Source: Microbacterium testaceum (GTDB taxonomy: Bacteria > Actinomycetota > Actinomycetes > Actinomycetales > Microbacteriaceae). Taken from it: DNA of 32,160 nucleotides. Location: NCBI RefSeq assembly GCF_001476655.1, contig NZ_LDRT01000020.1:1-32160 (forward strand), in the 5' to 3' direction. The notes below the pieces were generated by a model. That model had not been told where the DNA came from. It saw only the letters and a program-made list of their open reading frames with translations, and did no database searches. Numbering within the stretch: the stretch's first letter is position 1; each line of letters opens with the position of its first letter. Positions 9,834-23,900 of the stretch are shown here, piece after piece. Made by a program: the position numbers and the translations under genes.

Positions 9834-10612
9834 TCAGACCCCGACGTGCTTCTGGTAGCGGATGATCGCCGCGAACTCGTCGACGACGAGGCTCGCGCCA
9901 CCCACCAGGGCACCGTCCACATCGGGCTCGCGCATGAATGCGGCGATGTTGTTGGACTTGACCGAACCGCCGTAGAGGACGCGCGTGCGTGCGGCCGCAT
10001 CGGCACCGAGCTTGTCGGCGACGACGGCGCGCAGCTTCGCGCAGACCTCCTGGGCCTGGTCGGGCGTCGCCGCCTGGCCCGAGCCGATGGCCCAGACCGG
10101 CTCGTACGCCACGACGATCTCGGCGTCGGAGGCCACGCCCTCGAGGGCGACCTCGAGCTGACCCACGGGCACGGCGCTGGCGCCGAACTTCTCGAGGTCT
10201 TCCGAAGTCTCACCGACGCAGATCACCGGGACGAGACCGTGGCGGAGGGCCGCCTGCGTCTTGGCCGCGACGACCTCATCGGTCTCGTGGTGGAACTGGC
10301 GGCGCTCCGAGTGACCGATGATCACGTAGCGCGCGTTGAGCTTCGCGAGGAACTGGCCCGAGATCTCGCCGGTGTACGCACCGGAGTCGTGGGCGGACAG
10401 GTCCTGACCGCCCAGCGCGAACTCGATCTTGTCGGCATCCAGAAGCGTCTGCACCGTGCGCAGGTCGGTGAAGGGCGGGAAGACCGCCACCTCGACGCTG
10501 CCGTTCTCGTGCTTCGCTTCCTTCAGCGTCCAGTGCAGCTTCTGGACGAACGCGACCGCCTGCAGGTGGTCGAGGTTCATCTTCCAGTTGCCGGCGATGA
10601 GGGGGGTTCTGG

Positions 10613-10622
<10 letters not shown>
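9834..10622 (-). CDS. tpiA: Triosephosphate isomerase
   Basis: A 262-residue TIM-barrel enzyme interconverting dihydroxyacetone phosphate and glyceraldehyde-3-phosphate. The catalytic residues are visible: N12 and K14 in AGNWKMN, H104 in IIGHSERR and E174 in AYEPVWAIG; the C-terminal YGGSV is the phosphate loop. The start at 10622 overlaps the end of pgk by 10 bases, with GGAGG in the pgk tail as ribosome site. It is the last gene of the gap-pgk-tpiA glycolytic unit. Confidence 0.97.
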
Positions 10623-11827
<1,205 letters not shown>

Positions 11828-11833
11828 GAAGGG

Positions 11834-12859
<1,026 letters not shown>

Positions 12860-12907
12860 TCAGTTGTGCGCGAGAAGCGCGTGATTGCGGTGTTCGCTGG
12901 CGGACAA

Positions 12908-12941
12908 CGGCGTCCCGGTGAGGTGTCCCACCGGGACGCCG
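12908..12941 (-). terminator. Hairpin terminator after sodA
   Basis: A perfect 13-bp GC-rich stem (CGGCGTCCCGGTG and its complement) with an 8-base loop. It begins 7 bases past the sodA stop on the minus strand and separates sodA from gap. The remaining 60 or so bases before gap hold its ribosome site; I see no convincing gap promoter hexamers there. Confidence 0.75.
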
Positions 12942-12947
12942 CACCGT

Positions 12948-13574
12948 TTACGACAGTACCAGCAGACCCGTGGTCTTCTCTCGGGCAGCGGCGAAGCGCT
13001 CCTGAGCGTCGGCCCAGTTCGCGATGTTCCAGAAGGCCTTCACGTAGTCGGCGCGCACGTTCTTGTAGTCGAGGTAGTAGGCGTGCTCCCAGACGTCGAG
13101 GAGCAGCAACGGAACGGTGCCCGCGACGATCTGTCCCTGCTGGTCGAAGAACTGCTGGATGACGAGGTTCTCGCCGATCGAGTCCCAGAAGAGGCCTGCC
13201 CAGCCCGAGCCCTGCACACCGAGGGCGGCCGCGGTGAACTGCGCGCGGAAGGCGTCGAACGAACCGAACTGGTCGTCGATCGCGGCCTCGAGGTCGCCGG
13301 TGGGCTTGTCGCCACCGTTGGGCGAGAGGTTGGTCCAGAAGATCGAGTGGTTCGTGTGGCCGCCGAGGTTGAACGCGAGGTCCTTCTGCAGGCGGTTGAT
13401 GTTGGCGAAGTCGCCCTTCTCGCGCGCTTCGGCGAGCAGGTCGAGGGTGGTGTTCGCGCCGTTCACATACGTCTGGTGGTGCTTGCTGTGGTGCAGCTCC
13501 ATGATGGTCGCACTGATGTGCGGCTCCAGCGCGGCGTAGTCGTAAGGGAGTTCGGGCAGTGTGTACTTCGCCAT
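12948..13574 (-). CDS. sodA: Superoxide dismutase, Fe/Mn family (probably Mn)
   Basis: A 208-residue cytoplasmic enzyme dismutating superoxide. The four metal ligands can be placed: H28 (ELHHSKHH), H76 ([10 protein letters not shown]), D160 and H164 ([11 protein letters not shown]). GGH at 71-73 together with Q145/Q146 in FFDQQGQ favours the Mn-type outer-sphere pattern, though metal choice cannot be settled from sequence alone. ATG at 13574 has GGAAG about 8 bases upstream. The gene stands alone between the whiA 3' region and gap, with its own terminator. Confidence 0.95.
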   Translation of the reverse strand: MAKYTLPELPYDYAALEPHISATIMELHHSKHHQTYVNGANTTLDLLAEAREKGDFANINRLQKDLAFNLGGHTNHSIFWTNLSPNGGDKPTGDLEAAIDDQFGSFDAFRAQFTAAALGVQGSGWAGLFWDSIGENLVIQQFFDQQGQIVAGTVPLLLLDVWEHAYYLDYKNVRADYVKAFWNIANWADAQERFAAAREKTTGLLVLS

Positions 13575-13649
13575 GGTCTCTACTTCCGGATCGGTCGCTG
13601 CACCGAGGCCTCAACGCAAGAAACGACGTGCAGCGAGGGTGACGTTCTC

Positions 13650-13655
13650 ATCCTA
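13650..13655 (-). promoter_or_regulatory. Candidate -10 box for sodA
   Basis: TAGGAT on the minus strand, 75 bases before the sodA ATG, fits the actinobacterial TANNNT -10 pattern. No clear -35 was found. It lies in the roughly 300-base gap between whiA and sodA. Confidence 0.3.
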
Positions 13656-13739
13656 CTGAGGGGTAACGCCGCACCCACGGGGTTGCTTCCCCACATGACG
13701 GAAGATAGGTCCCCCGGGCGCGTCGCGCGGGGCAGGACG

Positions 13740-13762
13740 GGATGCCGGAGGGCGCGGCATCC
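13740..13762 (-). terminator. Small hairpin downstream of whiA, GGATGCC core
   Basis: An 8-bp stem GGATGCCG/CGGCATCC with a 7-base loop, about 110 bases past the whiA stop and 35 bases past the duplicated whiA tail. It has the same stem core as the hairpins at 9056-9088 and 9793-9825, so it may be the terminator of the uvrA-uvrC-rapZ-whiA direction. It is weaker than those two. Confidence 0.45.
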
Positions 13763-13790
13763 GAGGTCTTCGACGCCGCGTGGGGCCGAG

Positions 13791-13928
13791 GCGGGATCAG
13801 CCCTCGATACCGACAGGAACCGCAGCCTCCGTGCCGGGAATGCCCTCGACCACCAGAACCCTCCCGCGCGGGATCAGCCCTCGATACCCACCGGCACGGC
13901 TGCCTCGGTCCCGGGAATGCCCTCGACC
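13791..13928. repeat. Direct repeat: two 61-bp copies of the whiA 3' end, 77-base period
   Basis: Copies lie at 13791-13851 and 13868-13928; the second is the true end of whiA. Both read, on the minus strand, [17 protein letters not shown], a stop, then TCCCGC. They differ at seven positions, all third codon positions and all synonymous. The first 21 bases on the plus strand (through the stop and the last codons) are identical. The copies are separated by 16 bases and are in different frames (77 is not a multiple of 3). Confidence 0.93.
13797..13853 (-). pseudogene. Duplicated whiA tail; candidate 18-codon micro-ORF
   Basis: Downstream of the whiA stop, GTG at 13853 opens an 18-residue frame, M/V then [17 protein letters not shown] and TGA, repeating the last 17 residues of WhiA. 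GGGAGGG lies 5 bases before this GTG, a good ribosome site. The simplest reading is a gene fragment left by recombination at the whiA end. Because all changes from the real tail are synonymous, translation of the fragment cannot be dismissed. Nothing is known to me of such a peptide. Confidence 0.4.
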
Positions 13929-14851
13929 TCGGCCTTCTTGTCGGCCATCGCGAGGAGACGGCGGATGCGACCGGCGACGGCGTCCTTCGTGAGGGGCGGG
14001 TCCGCGTGGTGACCGAGCTCGTCGAGGCTCGCGTCCCGGTGGGCGAGTCGGAGCGCGCCCGCCTGCTGGAGGTGCTCGGGAACCTCGTCGCCGAGGATCT
14101 CGAGCGCCCGCTCGACGCGCGCGCACGCGGCCACGGCCGCCTGGGCCGAACGGCGCAGGTTCGCGTCGTCGAAGTTGACGAGACGGTTGACGCCCGCGCG
14201 CACCTCGCGGCGCTGGCGCATCTGGTCCCACTCCCCCGCCGTGCGGCGCGCGCCCATCTCGTACAGGGCGCCGCGAATGGCCTCGCCGTCGCGCACCACG
14301 ACACGCGGGACGCCACGCACCTCGCGCGCCTTCGCGGGAATGCCGATGCGATGCCCGGCACCCACGAGGGCCATGGCCGCTTCCGAGGACGGGCAGGAGA
14401 TCTCGAGGGCGGCCGAGCGACCAGGATCACTCAGCGAGCCGCTCGCGAGGAACGCGCCACGCCAGATGGCGCTGAGGTCGGGGCGCGAGCCGGTCGTGAG
14501 CTTGTTGGGCAGACCGCGGACGGGTCGACGGCGCTGATCGAGGAGACCGGTCTGCCGGGCGAGAGTCTCGCCCGCCTCGATGACGCGCACCGCGTAGTAG
14601 CCACCGGTACGTCCCCCGGAGCCCTGCACGTGGTGGAGCTCGGGCCGGACCCCGTACAGTTCGACGAGGTCGCGGGCGACGCGGCGCGCGAGGACATCGG
14701 AGTCGAGTTCGGCCTCGACCGCCACGCGGTTGGCGATCGAGTGCAGGCCGCCGGAGAAGCGCAGGATGGCGGTGAGCTCGGCGACACGTGCTGTGGGGCG
14801 CGGGTCGCGTACGGTGATGAGCTCGGCCTTCACATCGGCGGTCAGCGGCAC
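13874..14851 (-). CDS. whiA: DNA-binding protein WhiA
   Basis: A 325-residue regulator, WhiA family, which in Streptomyces acts with WhiB on sporulation septation genes and is widely kept in Gram-positives. The N-terminal half has the LAGLIDADG-like fold without nuclease residues ([12 protein letters not shown] near 28-39; [14 protein letters not shown] near 128-141). The C-terminal helix-turn-helix region includes [16 protein letters not shown] and [16 protein letters not shown] at 14851 has AGGAG about 6 bases upstream. It follows rapZ by 47 bases without the yvcK gene that usually lies between them. Its last 17 codons are duplicated just downstream. Confidence 0.94.
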   Translation of the reverse strand: MPLTADVKAELITVRDPRPTARVAELTAILRFSGGLHSIANRVAVEAELDSDVLARRVARDLVELYGVRPELHHVQGSGGRTGGYYAVRVIEAGETLARQTGLLDQRRRPVRGLPNKLTTGSRPDLSAIWRGAFLASGSLSDPGRSAALEISCPSSEAAMALVGAGHRIGIPAKAREVRGVPRVVVRDGEAIRGALYEMGARRTAGEWDQMRQRREVRAGVNRLVNFDDANLRRSAQAAVAACARVERALEILGDEVPEHLQQAGALRLAHRDASLDELGHHADPPLTKDAVAGRIRRLLAMADKKAEVEGIPGTEAAVPVGIEG

Positions 14852-14898
14852 GGTACTCCTCAGTTCGGGGGGTGGGAGGCGGGGGACGAGGGTACAGC

Positions 14899-15777
14899 CT
14901 ACTCGCGGCCGAGGTCGCGGTGAGCCACGCGAACGGCCACCCCCGGGATCTCCTCCAAACGCTCAGCGAGCTCCCGGGACATGACCACCGAGCGGTGCTT
15001 GCCCCCCGTGCATCCGATCGCCACGACCGAGTGACGCTTGTTCTCGCGCTGATATCCCTCGAGCACGGGACGCAGCGCGGCGGCGTACGCCTCGAGGAAT
15101 TCGGCAGCGCCCTCCTGGCCGAGGACGTTCTCGCGCACAGCGGGATCCTCCCCCGTCAGCGGACGCAGATCTTCGTTCCAGAACGGGTTCGGCAGGAAGC
15201 GCATGTCCGCCACGAGATCGACGTCGGGCGGCAGCCCGTACTTGAACCCGAAGCTCATCAGCGTCACCGTGTGACGGGCCGCGCCTTCCTCCCCGAAGAG
15301 CTGGACGGCACGAAGCGACAGCTGGTGCACGTTGAACATCGACGTGTCGATGACGATGTCCGCCGCCTCCCGGACGGGGGCCAGGCGCTCGCGCTCCCGT
15401 CGGATGCCGTCGAGGATGGTGCCCTCCCCCTGCAAGGGGTGCGGTCGGCGGACGGCTTCGAACCGCCGCACGAGCACGGCATCGGACGCGTCGAGGAACA
15501 CCAGACGGACCTGACGGCCCGCCTGCAACGATCGGAGCGCTTCGGGCAGGTCACTGAAGAGCGTTCGGCCGCGGACGTCCACGACCACCGCGACCCGCGG
15601 CACGGCACCGCCGGCGAGCTCCGCCAGTTCGAGGAGGGGACGGAGCATCTGCGGCGGCAGATTGTCGACCACGTACCAATCGAGGTCTTCGAGGGCATTC
15701 GCCACCGTGGACCGACCGGCCCCGGACATGCCCGTGACGATGAGCACGTCCCCTGGTTCGTCGCGGCCCGGTTCCAT
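14899..15777 (-). CDS. rapZ: RNase adapter protein RapZ / nucleotide-binding protein YvcJ family
   Basis: A 292-residue P-loop protein. In E. coli RapZ senses glucosamine-6-phosphate and guides RNase E to small RNAs; the actinobacterial role is not well defined. The Walker A region [10 protein letters not shown] near residues 15-24 has arginine where lysine is usual, which is common in actinobacterial members. VVDNLPP near 36-42 and the C-terminal [12 protein letters not shown] near 255-266 are strong family signatures. ATG at 15777 has GGGAGG about 10 bases upstream. It sits between uvrC and whiA, the conserved neighbourhood of this family. Confidence 0.94.
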   Translation of the reverse strand: MEPGRDEPGDVLIVTGMSGAGRSTVANALEDLDWYVVDNLPPQMLRPLLELAELAGGAVPRVAVVVDVRGRTLFSDLPEALRSLQAGRQVRLVFLDASDAVLVRRFEAVRRPHPLQGEGTILDGIRRERERLAPVREAADIVIDTSMFNVHQLSLRAVQLFGEEGAARHTVTLMSFGFKYGLPPDVDLVADMRFLPNPFWNEDLRPLTGEDPAVRENVLGQEGAAEFLEAYAAALRPVLEGYQRENKRHSVVAIGCTGGKHRSVVMSRELAERLEEIPGVAVRVAHRDLGRE

Positions 15778-15806
15778 GGCGGTGGCCTCCCGTCGTCGTC
15801 CCCAGC

Positions 15807-17750
15807 CTACCGAGACAGATGGGTGTGGATCGCCTCGGCGAGAGCCGGGCCGATCCCGGGAAGCGCGGTGATCTCGTCCGGGCTCGCGTTCTTCAGAGCC
15901 GTCACCGAACCGAAGTGGCGCAGCAGCGCTTTGATGCGGGTGTCCCCCAGGCCGGGGACCTCCGCCAGCACGCTCGTGATGTCGCGCTTGCGGCGCTTGC
16001 GCTGGTGGACGATGGCGAAGCGGTGGGCCTCATCGCGCAGGCGCTGCAGCAGGTACAGCGCCTCCGACGTACGGGGAAGGATCACGGGATACTCCTCTCC
16101 CGGCAACCACACCTCCTCGAGGCGCTTCGCGATACCGCACAGCGCGATCTCCTCATGTCCCGCGTCTGCCAATGCGCGCGCGGCGGCCGCGACCTGCGGT
16201 TGTCCTCCGTCGACGACCAGGAGCTGGGGGCGGTAGGCGAACCGCGGACGTTTCCGCGCGGTCACCACCTCCCCGTCCGCCGTGGCCTGCTCCGAGTCCG
16301 GCGCGGCGATGATCGCGCCGCCGATCGTCTCGGGTTCCTCCTCGTCGGGACGGTCGAGGTATGCGAGGCGCCGCGTGAGGACTTGATACATCGAGTCAGT
16401 GTCATCGGTCGTCTCGGACACCCCGAAGGATCGGTACTGGTCCTTCCGGGGGAGCCCGTCTTCGAAGACGACCATGGATGCCACGACGTTGGTGCCCGAG
16501 AGATGCGAGACGTCGAAGCACTCGATCCGCAGGGGCGCCTCGGTGAGGCCGAGGGCCTCCTGGAGGTCCGTGAGAGCCTGCGAACGAGCCACGTAATCGC
16601 TCGTCCGACGCGTCTTGTGCAGCATCAGAGCCTGCTGGGCGTTCAACGTCGCAGTCTTCAGCAGGTCGGCCTTTCGCCCGCGCTGGGCGACCTGCAGGGT
16701 GACGGGTCGCCCACGCCGTTCGCGGAGCCAGGCCTCGAGCTGCTCCGCGTCGTCGGGCAGTTCCGGTACCAGCACCTGGCGCGGGATGTCCGCGGCATCC
16801 GCGTCTCCGTAGGTGCGCTGGAGAACCTGGTCGACGAGGTCGGCCCCGGCGATGTCGATCTCTTTCTCGATCGTCGTCGCCCGCACACCGCGCACGCGAC
16901 CGCCGCGAACGACGAAGTGCTGCACGGCCGCCGCGAGCTCGTCCTCGGCGATGCCGAACAGGTCGGCGTCCGTGTCGGACGCGAGGACGAGGGCGCTCTT
17001 GCCGAGGACGGCCTCGATCGCCTGCAGACGGTCGCGATACAGGGCGGCCGACTCGTAGTCCATCGCCGCCGAGGCTTCCTTCATGCGGGCCGTCAGCTGC
17101 TTGGCGAACCTCTGGTCCCCACCCGACATGAACGCGACGAAGTCGTTCACGATGGCGCGGTGCTCCTCGATGGTGACCTTCATGGAACAGGGGCCGCCGC
17201 AGCGACCGATCTGCCCCGGGAAGCACGGGCGACCGGACGCCATCGCCTTCTTGTAGGAGGAGTCGCTGCACGTGCGGATCGGGAACACCTTGATCATCAG
17301 ATCGATGGTGTCGTGCACCGCCCACACCTTCGGATAGGGCCCGAAATACTTCGCCCCGCGGATCTTGTGGTTACGCGTGACGATCACGCGCGGCGCCTCA
17401 TCGGCCAGGGTGATCGCCATGTAGGGGTACGACTTGTCGTCTTTGTACCGGACGTTGAAGGGCGGATCGAACTCCTTGATCCACATGTACTCCAGTTGGA
17501 GCGAGTCGATGTCGCTCGGCACGACCGTCCATTCGACGCTCGCTGCGGTCGTCACCATGCGGCGGGTGCGCTCGTGCAGTGAGTGCAGCGGAGCGAAGTA
17601 GTTCGACAGGCGCGCACGCAGATTCTTCGCCTTGCCGACGTACAGTACCCGCCCCTCGGCATCACGGAATCGGTAGACGCCCGGGTTGGTGGGGATCTCC
17701 CCGGCCTTGGGCCGATACGGCAGGTGCGACACCCGTTCTCGGGATGCCAC
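15807..17750 (-). CDS. uvrC: Excinuclease ABC subunit UvrC
   Basis: A 647-residue dual-incision nuclease of nucleotide excision repair. The N-terminal GIY-YIG domain making the 3' cut has GVY at 24-26, [12 protein letters not shown] at 37-48, followed by the cysteine-containing segment CSMKVT. A UVR motif for UvrB contact lies near residues 206-240. The RNase H-like 5'-incision domain includes [11 protein letters not shown] and VVDGGQPQV, and tandem helix-hairpin-helix motifs close the protein ([28 protein letters not shown]). GTG at 17750 lies 3 bases after uvrA, so both should share a transcript and the uvrA promoter. Confidence 0.97.
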   Translation of the reverse strand: MASRERVSHLPYRPKAGEIPTNPGVYRFRDAEGRVLYVGKAKNLRARLSNYFAPLHSLHERTRRMVTTAASVEWTVVPSDIDSLQLEYMWIKEFDPPFNVRYKDDKSYPYMAITLADEAPRVIVTRNHKIRGAKYFGPYPKVWAVHDTIDLMIKVFPIRTCSDSSYKKAMASGRPCFPGQIGRCGGPCSMKVTIEEHRAIVNDFVAFMSGGDQRFAKQLTARMKEASAAMDYESAALYRDRLQAIEAVLGKSALVLASDTDADLFGIAEDELAAAVQHFVVRGGRVRGVRATTIEKEIDIAGADLVDQVLQRTYGDADAADIPRQVLVPELPDDAEQLEAWLRERRGRPVTLQVAQRGRKADLLKTATLNAQQALMLHKTRRTSDYVARSQALTDLQEALGLTEAPLRIECFDVSHLSGTNVVASMVVFEDGLPRKDQYRSFGVSETTDDTDSMYQVLTRRLAYLDRPDEEEPETIGGAIIAAPDSEQATADGEVVTARKRPRFAYRPQLLVVDGGQPQVAAAARALADAGHEEIALCGIAKRLEEVWLPGEEYPVILPRTSEALYLLQRLRDEAHRFAIVHQRKRRKRDITSVLAEVPGLGDTRIKALLRHFGSVTALKNASPDEITALPGIGPALAEAIHTHLSR

Positions 17751-17753
17751 GGC

Positions 17754-20720
<2,967 letters not shown>

Positions 20721-20726
20721 CTGTTA

Positions 20727-20749
20727 AGTCTAGGTGGGGCCTCCGACAT
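20727..20749 (-). promoter_or_regulatory. PafBC/RecA-NDp-like damage promoter of uvrA
   Basis: Minus strand: ATGTCGGAG, then 8 bases, then TAGACT, then 6 bases to the uvrA GTG. It matches the RecA-NDp consensus TTGTCRGTG-N8-TANNNT at 7 of 9 positions of the upstream element and has the exact spacing. The same block with the same spacing precedes uvrB and the GIY-YIG-like gene. The similarity to uvrB extends further upstream (CGGGTT on the plus strand). No LexA-type palindrome was seen here. Confidence 0.8.
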
Positions 20750-20847
20750 CGGCCCCGGGTTCGCCGCGGGCGCACGGATGTGCGAAGGTTCGCCTCGCGC
20801 CTGGAGTTCGAGGGTGCTCCTCTTCCGCCGCTTCCTGTCGCCCCTTT

Positions 20848-20883
20848 CCGGGCTTCCTCCCGGGCTTCGTCCCGGGTTTCAGT
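20848..20883. repeat. Three tandem 12-bp repeats over the end of the marR-type gene
   Basis: CCGGGCTTCCTC, CCGGGCTTCGTC and CCGGGTTTCAGT follow one another, the last covering the stop codon of the regulator gene. On the minus strand the repeated CCCGGG blocks with 6-base spacers can fold, so this may serve as its terminator ahead of the uvrA promoter. Confidence 0.5.
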
Positions 20884-21307
20884 CGCGAGAGGGACCTGCG
20901 AACGGCGCGAGCCCATCGCGCAGTGCGACCAGCGCGCTCTCATCGATTCCGACGCGGGCCATGATCTTCCCCGGCACCTCGAGCGCGGCCGCGCGGAGCG
21001 CTGCGCCCTCGTCCGTCAAGGCGATGTCGAGCACGCGCTCATCGTCGGCACGGCGAGTGCGCACCACGCGCCCCTGCGCCTCGAGACGCTTCACGAGCGG
21101 CGACAGGGTGGCCGGTTCCATGGCGAGTTCCGACGCGAGCGCGCCGAGCGAACGCGGGGCCTCCTCCCACAGCGCGAGCATCACGAGGTACTGCGGGTGG
21201 GTCAGCCCCAGCGGCTCGAGCACGGGGCGATAGATCGACACGACGTTGCGCGCCGCCGTGACCAACGCGAAGCACACCTGGTTCTCCAGCTTGAGCAGAT
21301 CGTCCAC
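20879..21307 (-). CDS. MarR-family regulator, OhrR-like
   Basis: A 142-residue winged-helix repressor. The N-terminal LENQVCFALVTAARN with C12, followed by YRPVLEPLGLTHPQYLVMLALWE (split here as helices 1-2), closely resembles organic-peroxide sensor OhrR, whose single reactive cysteine sits at this place. The DNA-reading part includes LGALASELAMEPATLSPLV and the wing RRADDERV. No second cysteine is present, so it would be a one-Cys type. GTG at 21307 has a strong GAGGAGGGGG site upstream. No ohr gene is in the window; the only divergent partner is a small CxxC protein. A palindrome between them is the likely operator. The OhrR assignment is good by motif; the ligand is inferred. Confidence 0.85.
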   Translation of the reverse strand: MDDLLKLENQVCFALVTAARNVVSIYRPVLEPLGLTHPQYLVMLALWEEAPRSLGALASELAMEPATLSPLVKRLEAQGRVVRTRRADDERVLDIALTDEGAALRAAALEVPGKIMARVGIDESALVALRDGLAPFAGPSRD

Positions 21308-21323
21308 GCGCCCCCTCCTCTAA

Positions 21324-21341
21324 TAGTTAGTACACTAATTA
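21324..21341. promoter_or_regulatory. AT-rich palindrome, likely operator of the MarR-type regulator
   Basis: TAGTTAGT, AC, ACTAATTA: an 18-base inverted repeat with one mismatched pair, strikingly AT-rich against the surroundings. It lies in the 36-base gap between the divergent regulator and the small CxxC gene, where MarR operators usually are. TACACT inside it (21331-21336) is a possible -10 for the plus-strand gene, 7 bases before its ATG. Confidence 0.7.
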
Positions 21342-21343
21342 TC

Positions 21344-21580
21344 ATGACACGAAAGGATGCCGACCGGCCGCCGCTGCGCGACCGCGTCCGCGAAGCCGGC
21401 GGCTGGTACCAGTACGTCAACTCCCGCTTGATCCGTGTCGCGGGTCCGGCGTCGGTGGGGCCGTACGAAACGACACCGGAACCGGTGCGCACCGGACGAC
21501 CCTGCCCTCTATGCGGCCATGCCATGTCGGAGCACTCCGTCGATCGATCAGGACCCAAGCCTCTTCTGCACTGCCCCTGA
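21344..21580 (+). CDS. Small CxxC (zinc-ribbon-like) protein, function unknown
   Basis: I start this at ATG 21344, giving 78 residues; the frame is open upstream but only as an antisense shadow. The N-terminal half is basic (MTRKDADRPPLRDRVRE), then GGWYQYVNSRLIRVAGPASVG, and the C-terminal third holds CPLCGHAMSEH and ends LLHCP, giving CxxC, histidines and a last cysteine that could bind one zinc ion. I do not recognise a named family. It diverges from the OhrR-like gene and shares its AT-rich palindrome, so it may be under that regulator. There is almost no leader: TACACT lies 7 bases before ATG. Confidence 0.7.
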   Translation: MTRKDADRPPLRDRVREAGGWYQYVNSRLIRVAGPASVGPYETTPEPVRTGRPCPLCGHAMSEHSVDRSGPKPLLHCP

Positions 21581-21615
21581 ACCCCCTCCGCGGATCCCCC
21601 TTCCGCGTTGCGGTC

Positions 21616-21636
21616 GGCCCCCGGCATCCGGGGACC
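21616..21636. terminator. Weak GC hairpin between the small CxxC gene and uvrB
   Basis: CCCCGG, CAT, CCGGGG gives a 6-bp stem, extendable by two pairs past one mismatch. It lies 36 bases after the small gene stop and about 130 bases past the uvrB stop on the other strand. Nothing else recognisable was found in 21581-21762. Confidence 0.35.
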
Positions 21637-21762
21637 ATTCGGGAATGACCGCGACCCCCCGTGAATGCCCGTCGAGGTCGATGGGCACCCCGAGTAGGGG
21701 GAGATCACCGACACCGCGCGCGACGAGGGTGCTTCGCTGATGCAGGGTGGAACAGCCCGGAC

Positions 21763-23832
21763 TCAGGCGTGCCCGGCCCGCTCCATCGCACGCAGTTCCT
21801 TCTTGAGATCCTGCACCTCGTCGCGAAGACGCCCCGCGAGTTCGAACTTCAACTCGGCTGCCGCGGCGAGCATCTGCTGCGTGAGGTCGGCGATGGTCGA
21901 CTCGAGCTGGTCGGCGCCCTCGGCCGCAATGCCCGTCCGACGCAGCTGCGGCGTCGGCGACTTGCCCTTGCCTGCCTTGTCAGTGCGGGCGAGCAGCTTC
22001 TTCGTGTCGGTCGCCTCGCGGTTCAGCACCTCGGTGATGTCGGCGATCTTCTTCCGAAGGGGCTGCGGGTCGATGCCGTGCTCCTTGTTGTAGGCCACCT
22101 GCTTCTCGCGACGGCGTTCCGTCTCGTCGATCGCATTCCGCATCGAGTCGGTGATCTTATCGGCGTACATGTGCACCTCACCGGACACGTTTCGAGCCGC
22201 GCGACCGATCGTCTGGATGAGCGACGTCCCGCTCCGGAGGAAGCCCTCCTTGTCGGCATCGAGGATCGCGACGAGCGACACTTCAGGAAGGTCGAGGCCC
22301 TCTCGCAGGAGGTTGATGCCGACGAGCACGTCGTACACGCCGGCACGCAGTTCCGTGAGGAGCTCGACGCGACGAAGAGTATCGACGTCGGAGTGGAGAT
22401 ACCGGACGCGCACCCCGTGCTCGCCGAGGAAGTCGGTGAGTTCTTCCGCCATCTTCTTCGTCAGAGTCGTCACGAGAACGCGCTCGTCACGTTCCACACG
22501 CACGCGGATCTCCTCGAGCAGATCGTCGATCTGCCCCTTCGAGGGCTTCACGATGATCTCGGGATCCACCAGACCGGTCGGGCGGATGATCTGTTCGACC
22601 ACCCCATCCGCGATACCCATCTCGTAACGTCCGGGGGTCGCCGAGAGGTAGACGGTCTGCCCGACCCGCTCCTTGAACTCGTCCCAACGGAGGGGCCGGT
22701 TGTCCATCGCGCTCGGAAGCCGGAACCCGTGCTCGACGAGCGTGCGCTTGCGCGAGGCATCCCCCTCGTACATCGCGCCGATCTGCGGGACCGTCACATG
22801 CGACTCGTCGATCACGAGCAGGAAGTCGTCGGGGAAGAAGTCGAGGAGCGTGTGCGGAGGCTCGCCGGCCACGCGGCCGTCCATGTGACGGGAGTAGTTC
22901 TCGATACCGGAGCAGAAACCGAGTTGCTGCAACATCTCGAGATCGAAGGTCGTCCTCATCCGCAAGCGCTGCGCTTCCAGCAACTTGCCCTGGGATTCGA
23001 ACTCTTTCAGACGGTGCTCGAGCTCGTGTTCGATCGTGCCGATCGCGCGCTGTACCGTCTCGGTCCCCGCGACGTAGTGCGAGGCCGGGAAGATCGGAAC
23101 CGAATCCATTTTCTCGATGACGTCTCCGGTGAGCGGGTGCAGCGTGTAGAGCGCCTCGATCTCGTCGCCGAACATCTCGATCCGGATCGCGTACTCCTCG
23201 TACACCGGGATGATCTCGATCGTGTCGCCGCGGACGCGGAAGTTGCCTCGGGAGAAGTCGACGTCGTTGCGGTTGTACTGCATCGAGATGAACTTGCGGA
23301 TGAGGGCATCCCTGTCGTACCGCTCCCCCACCTGCAGGGCCACCATCGCGCGCAGGTACTCTTCCGGGGCGCCGAGCCCGTAGATGCAGGAGACGGTGGA
23401 AACGACGACCACGTCGCGGCGCGACAACAGCGAGTTCGTCGTCGAGTGGCGCAGCCGCTCGACCTCGGCGTTGATCGAGGAGTCCTTCTCGATGAAGGTG
23501 TCCGTCTGCGGCACGTAGGCCTCGGGCTGGTAGTAGTCGTAGTACGAGACGAAGTACTCGACGGCGTTGTTCGGGAGCAGCTCGCGGAACTCGTTCGCCA
23601 ACTGTGCCGCCAGCGTCTTGTTGTGCGCCAGAACCAACGTCGGACGCTGCACCTGCTCCACCAGCCAGGCGGTCGTGGCGGACTTGCCGGTACCGGTGGC
23701 GCCGAGGAGCACGACATCGGTCTCACCGGCGTTGATGCGCGCGGCGAGGTCGGCGATCGCCTGCGGCTGGTCGCCGGAAGGGCTGTACTCGCTGATGACC
23801 TCGAAGGGACGAACGGATCGCGTGGCCTGCAT
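21763..23832 (-). CDS. uvrB: Excinuclease ABC subunit UvrB
   Basis: A 689-residue helicase-like core of nucleotide excision repair that receives damaged DNA from UvrA and recruits UvrC. Walker A is [13 protein letters not shown]; the damage-probing beta-hairpin region follows [17 protein letters not shown]; helicase motifs [15 protein letters not shown] and [15 protein letters not shown] are present, and a C-terminal UVR motif ([16 protein letters not shown]) binds UvrC. The frame is open 32 codons upstream, but ATG at 23832 is preferred: a -10 box TACGCT ends 6 bases before it, the upstream stretch is the promoter, and the family N-terminus begins near RPFEVISEY. There is no clear ribosome site, so it is probably leaderless. 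Confidence 0.97.
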   Translation of the reverse strand: MQATRSVRPFEVISEYSPSGDQPQAIADLAARINAGETDVVLLGATGTGKSATTAWLVEQVQRPTLVLAHNKTLAAQLANEFRELLPNNAVEYFVSYYDYYQPEAYVPQTDTFIEKDSSINAEVERLRHSTTNSLLSRRDVVVVSTVSCIYGLGAPEEYLRAMVALQVGERYDRDALIRKFISMQYNRNDVDFSRGNFRVRGDTIEIIPVYEEYAIRIEMFGDEIEALYTLHPLTGDVIEKMDSVPIFPASHYVAGTETVQRAIGTIEHELEHRLKEFESQGKLLEAQRLRMRTTFDLEMLQQLGFCSGIENYSRHMDGRVAGEPPHTLLDFFPDDFLLVIDESHVTVPQIGAMYEGDASRKRTLVEHGFRLPSAMDNRPLRWDEFKERVGQTVYLSATPGRYEMGIADGVVEQIIRPTGLVDPEIIVKPSKGQIDDLLEEIRVRVERDERVLVTTLTKKMAEELTDFLGEHGVRVRYLHSDVDTLRRVELLTELRAGVYDVLVGINLLREGLDLPEVSLVAILDADKEGFLRSGTSLIQTIGRAARNVSGEVHMYADKITDSMRNAIDETERRREKQVAYNKEHGIDPQPLRKKIADITEVLNREATDTKKLLARTDKAGKGKSPTPQLRRTGIAAEGADQLESTIADLTQQMLAAAAELKFELAGRLRDEVQDLKKELRAMERAGHA

Positions 23833-23838
23833 GATTCC

Positions 23839-23861
23839 AGCGTAGGCGGGGGCTCCGACAT
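23839..23861 (-). promoter_or_regulatory. PafBC/RecA-NDp-like damage promoter of uvrB
   Basis: Minus strand: ATGTCGGAG, 8 bases, TACGCT, 6 bases, then ATG of uvrB. It is the same 9-base element and the same two spacings as at uvrA and the GIY-YIG-like gene. It lies in the 68-base gap after coaE, so uvrB can be induced apart from coaE. Confidence 0.8.
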
Positions 23862-23900
23862 CGGGGTCGGGTTGCGTTCGCCCGCCACGAACGTCGACGC

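Noticed and set aside
13575..13790. Hidden small gene between whiA and sodA
   Set aside because: Apart from the duplicated whiA tail, a small hairpin and a -10-like box, no frame with a ribosome site and protein-like composition was seen.
20721..20878. LexA SOS box at uvrA
   Set aside because: I looked for a GAAC-N4-GTTC-type palindrome here and before uvrB and found none; the PafBC-like element explains the region better.
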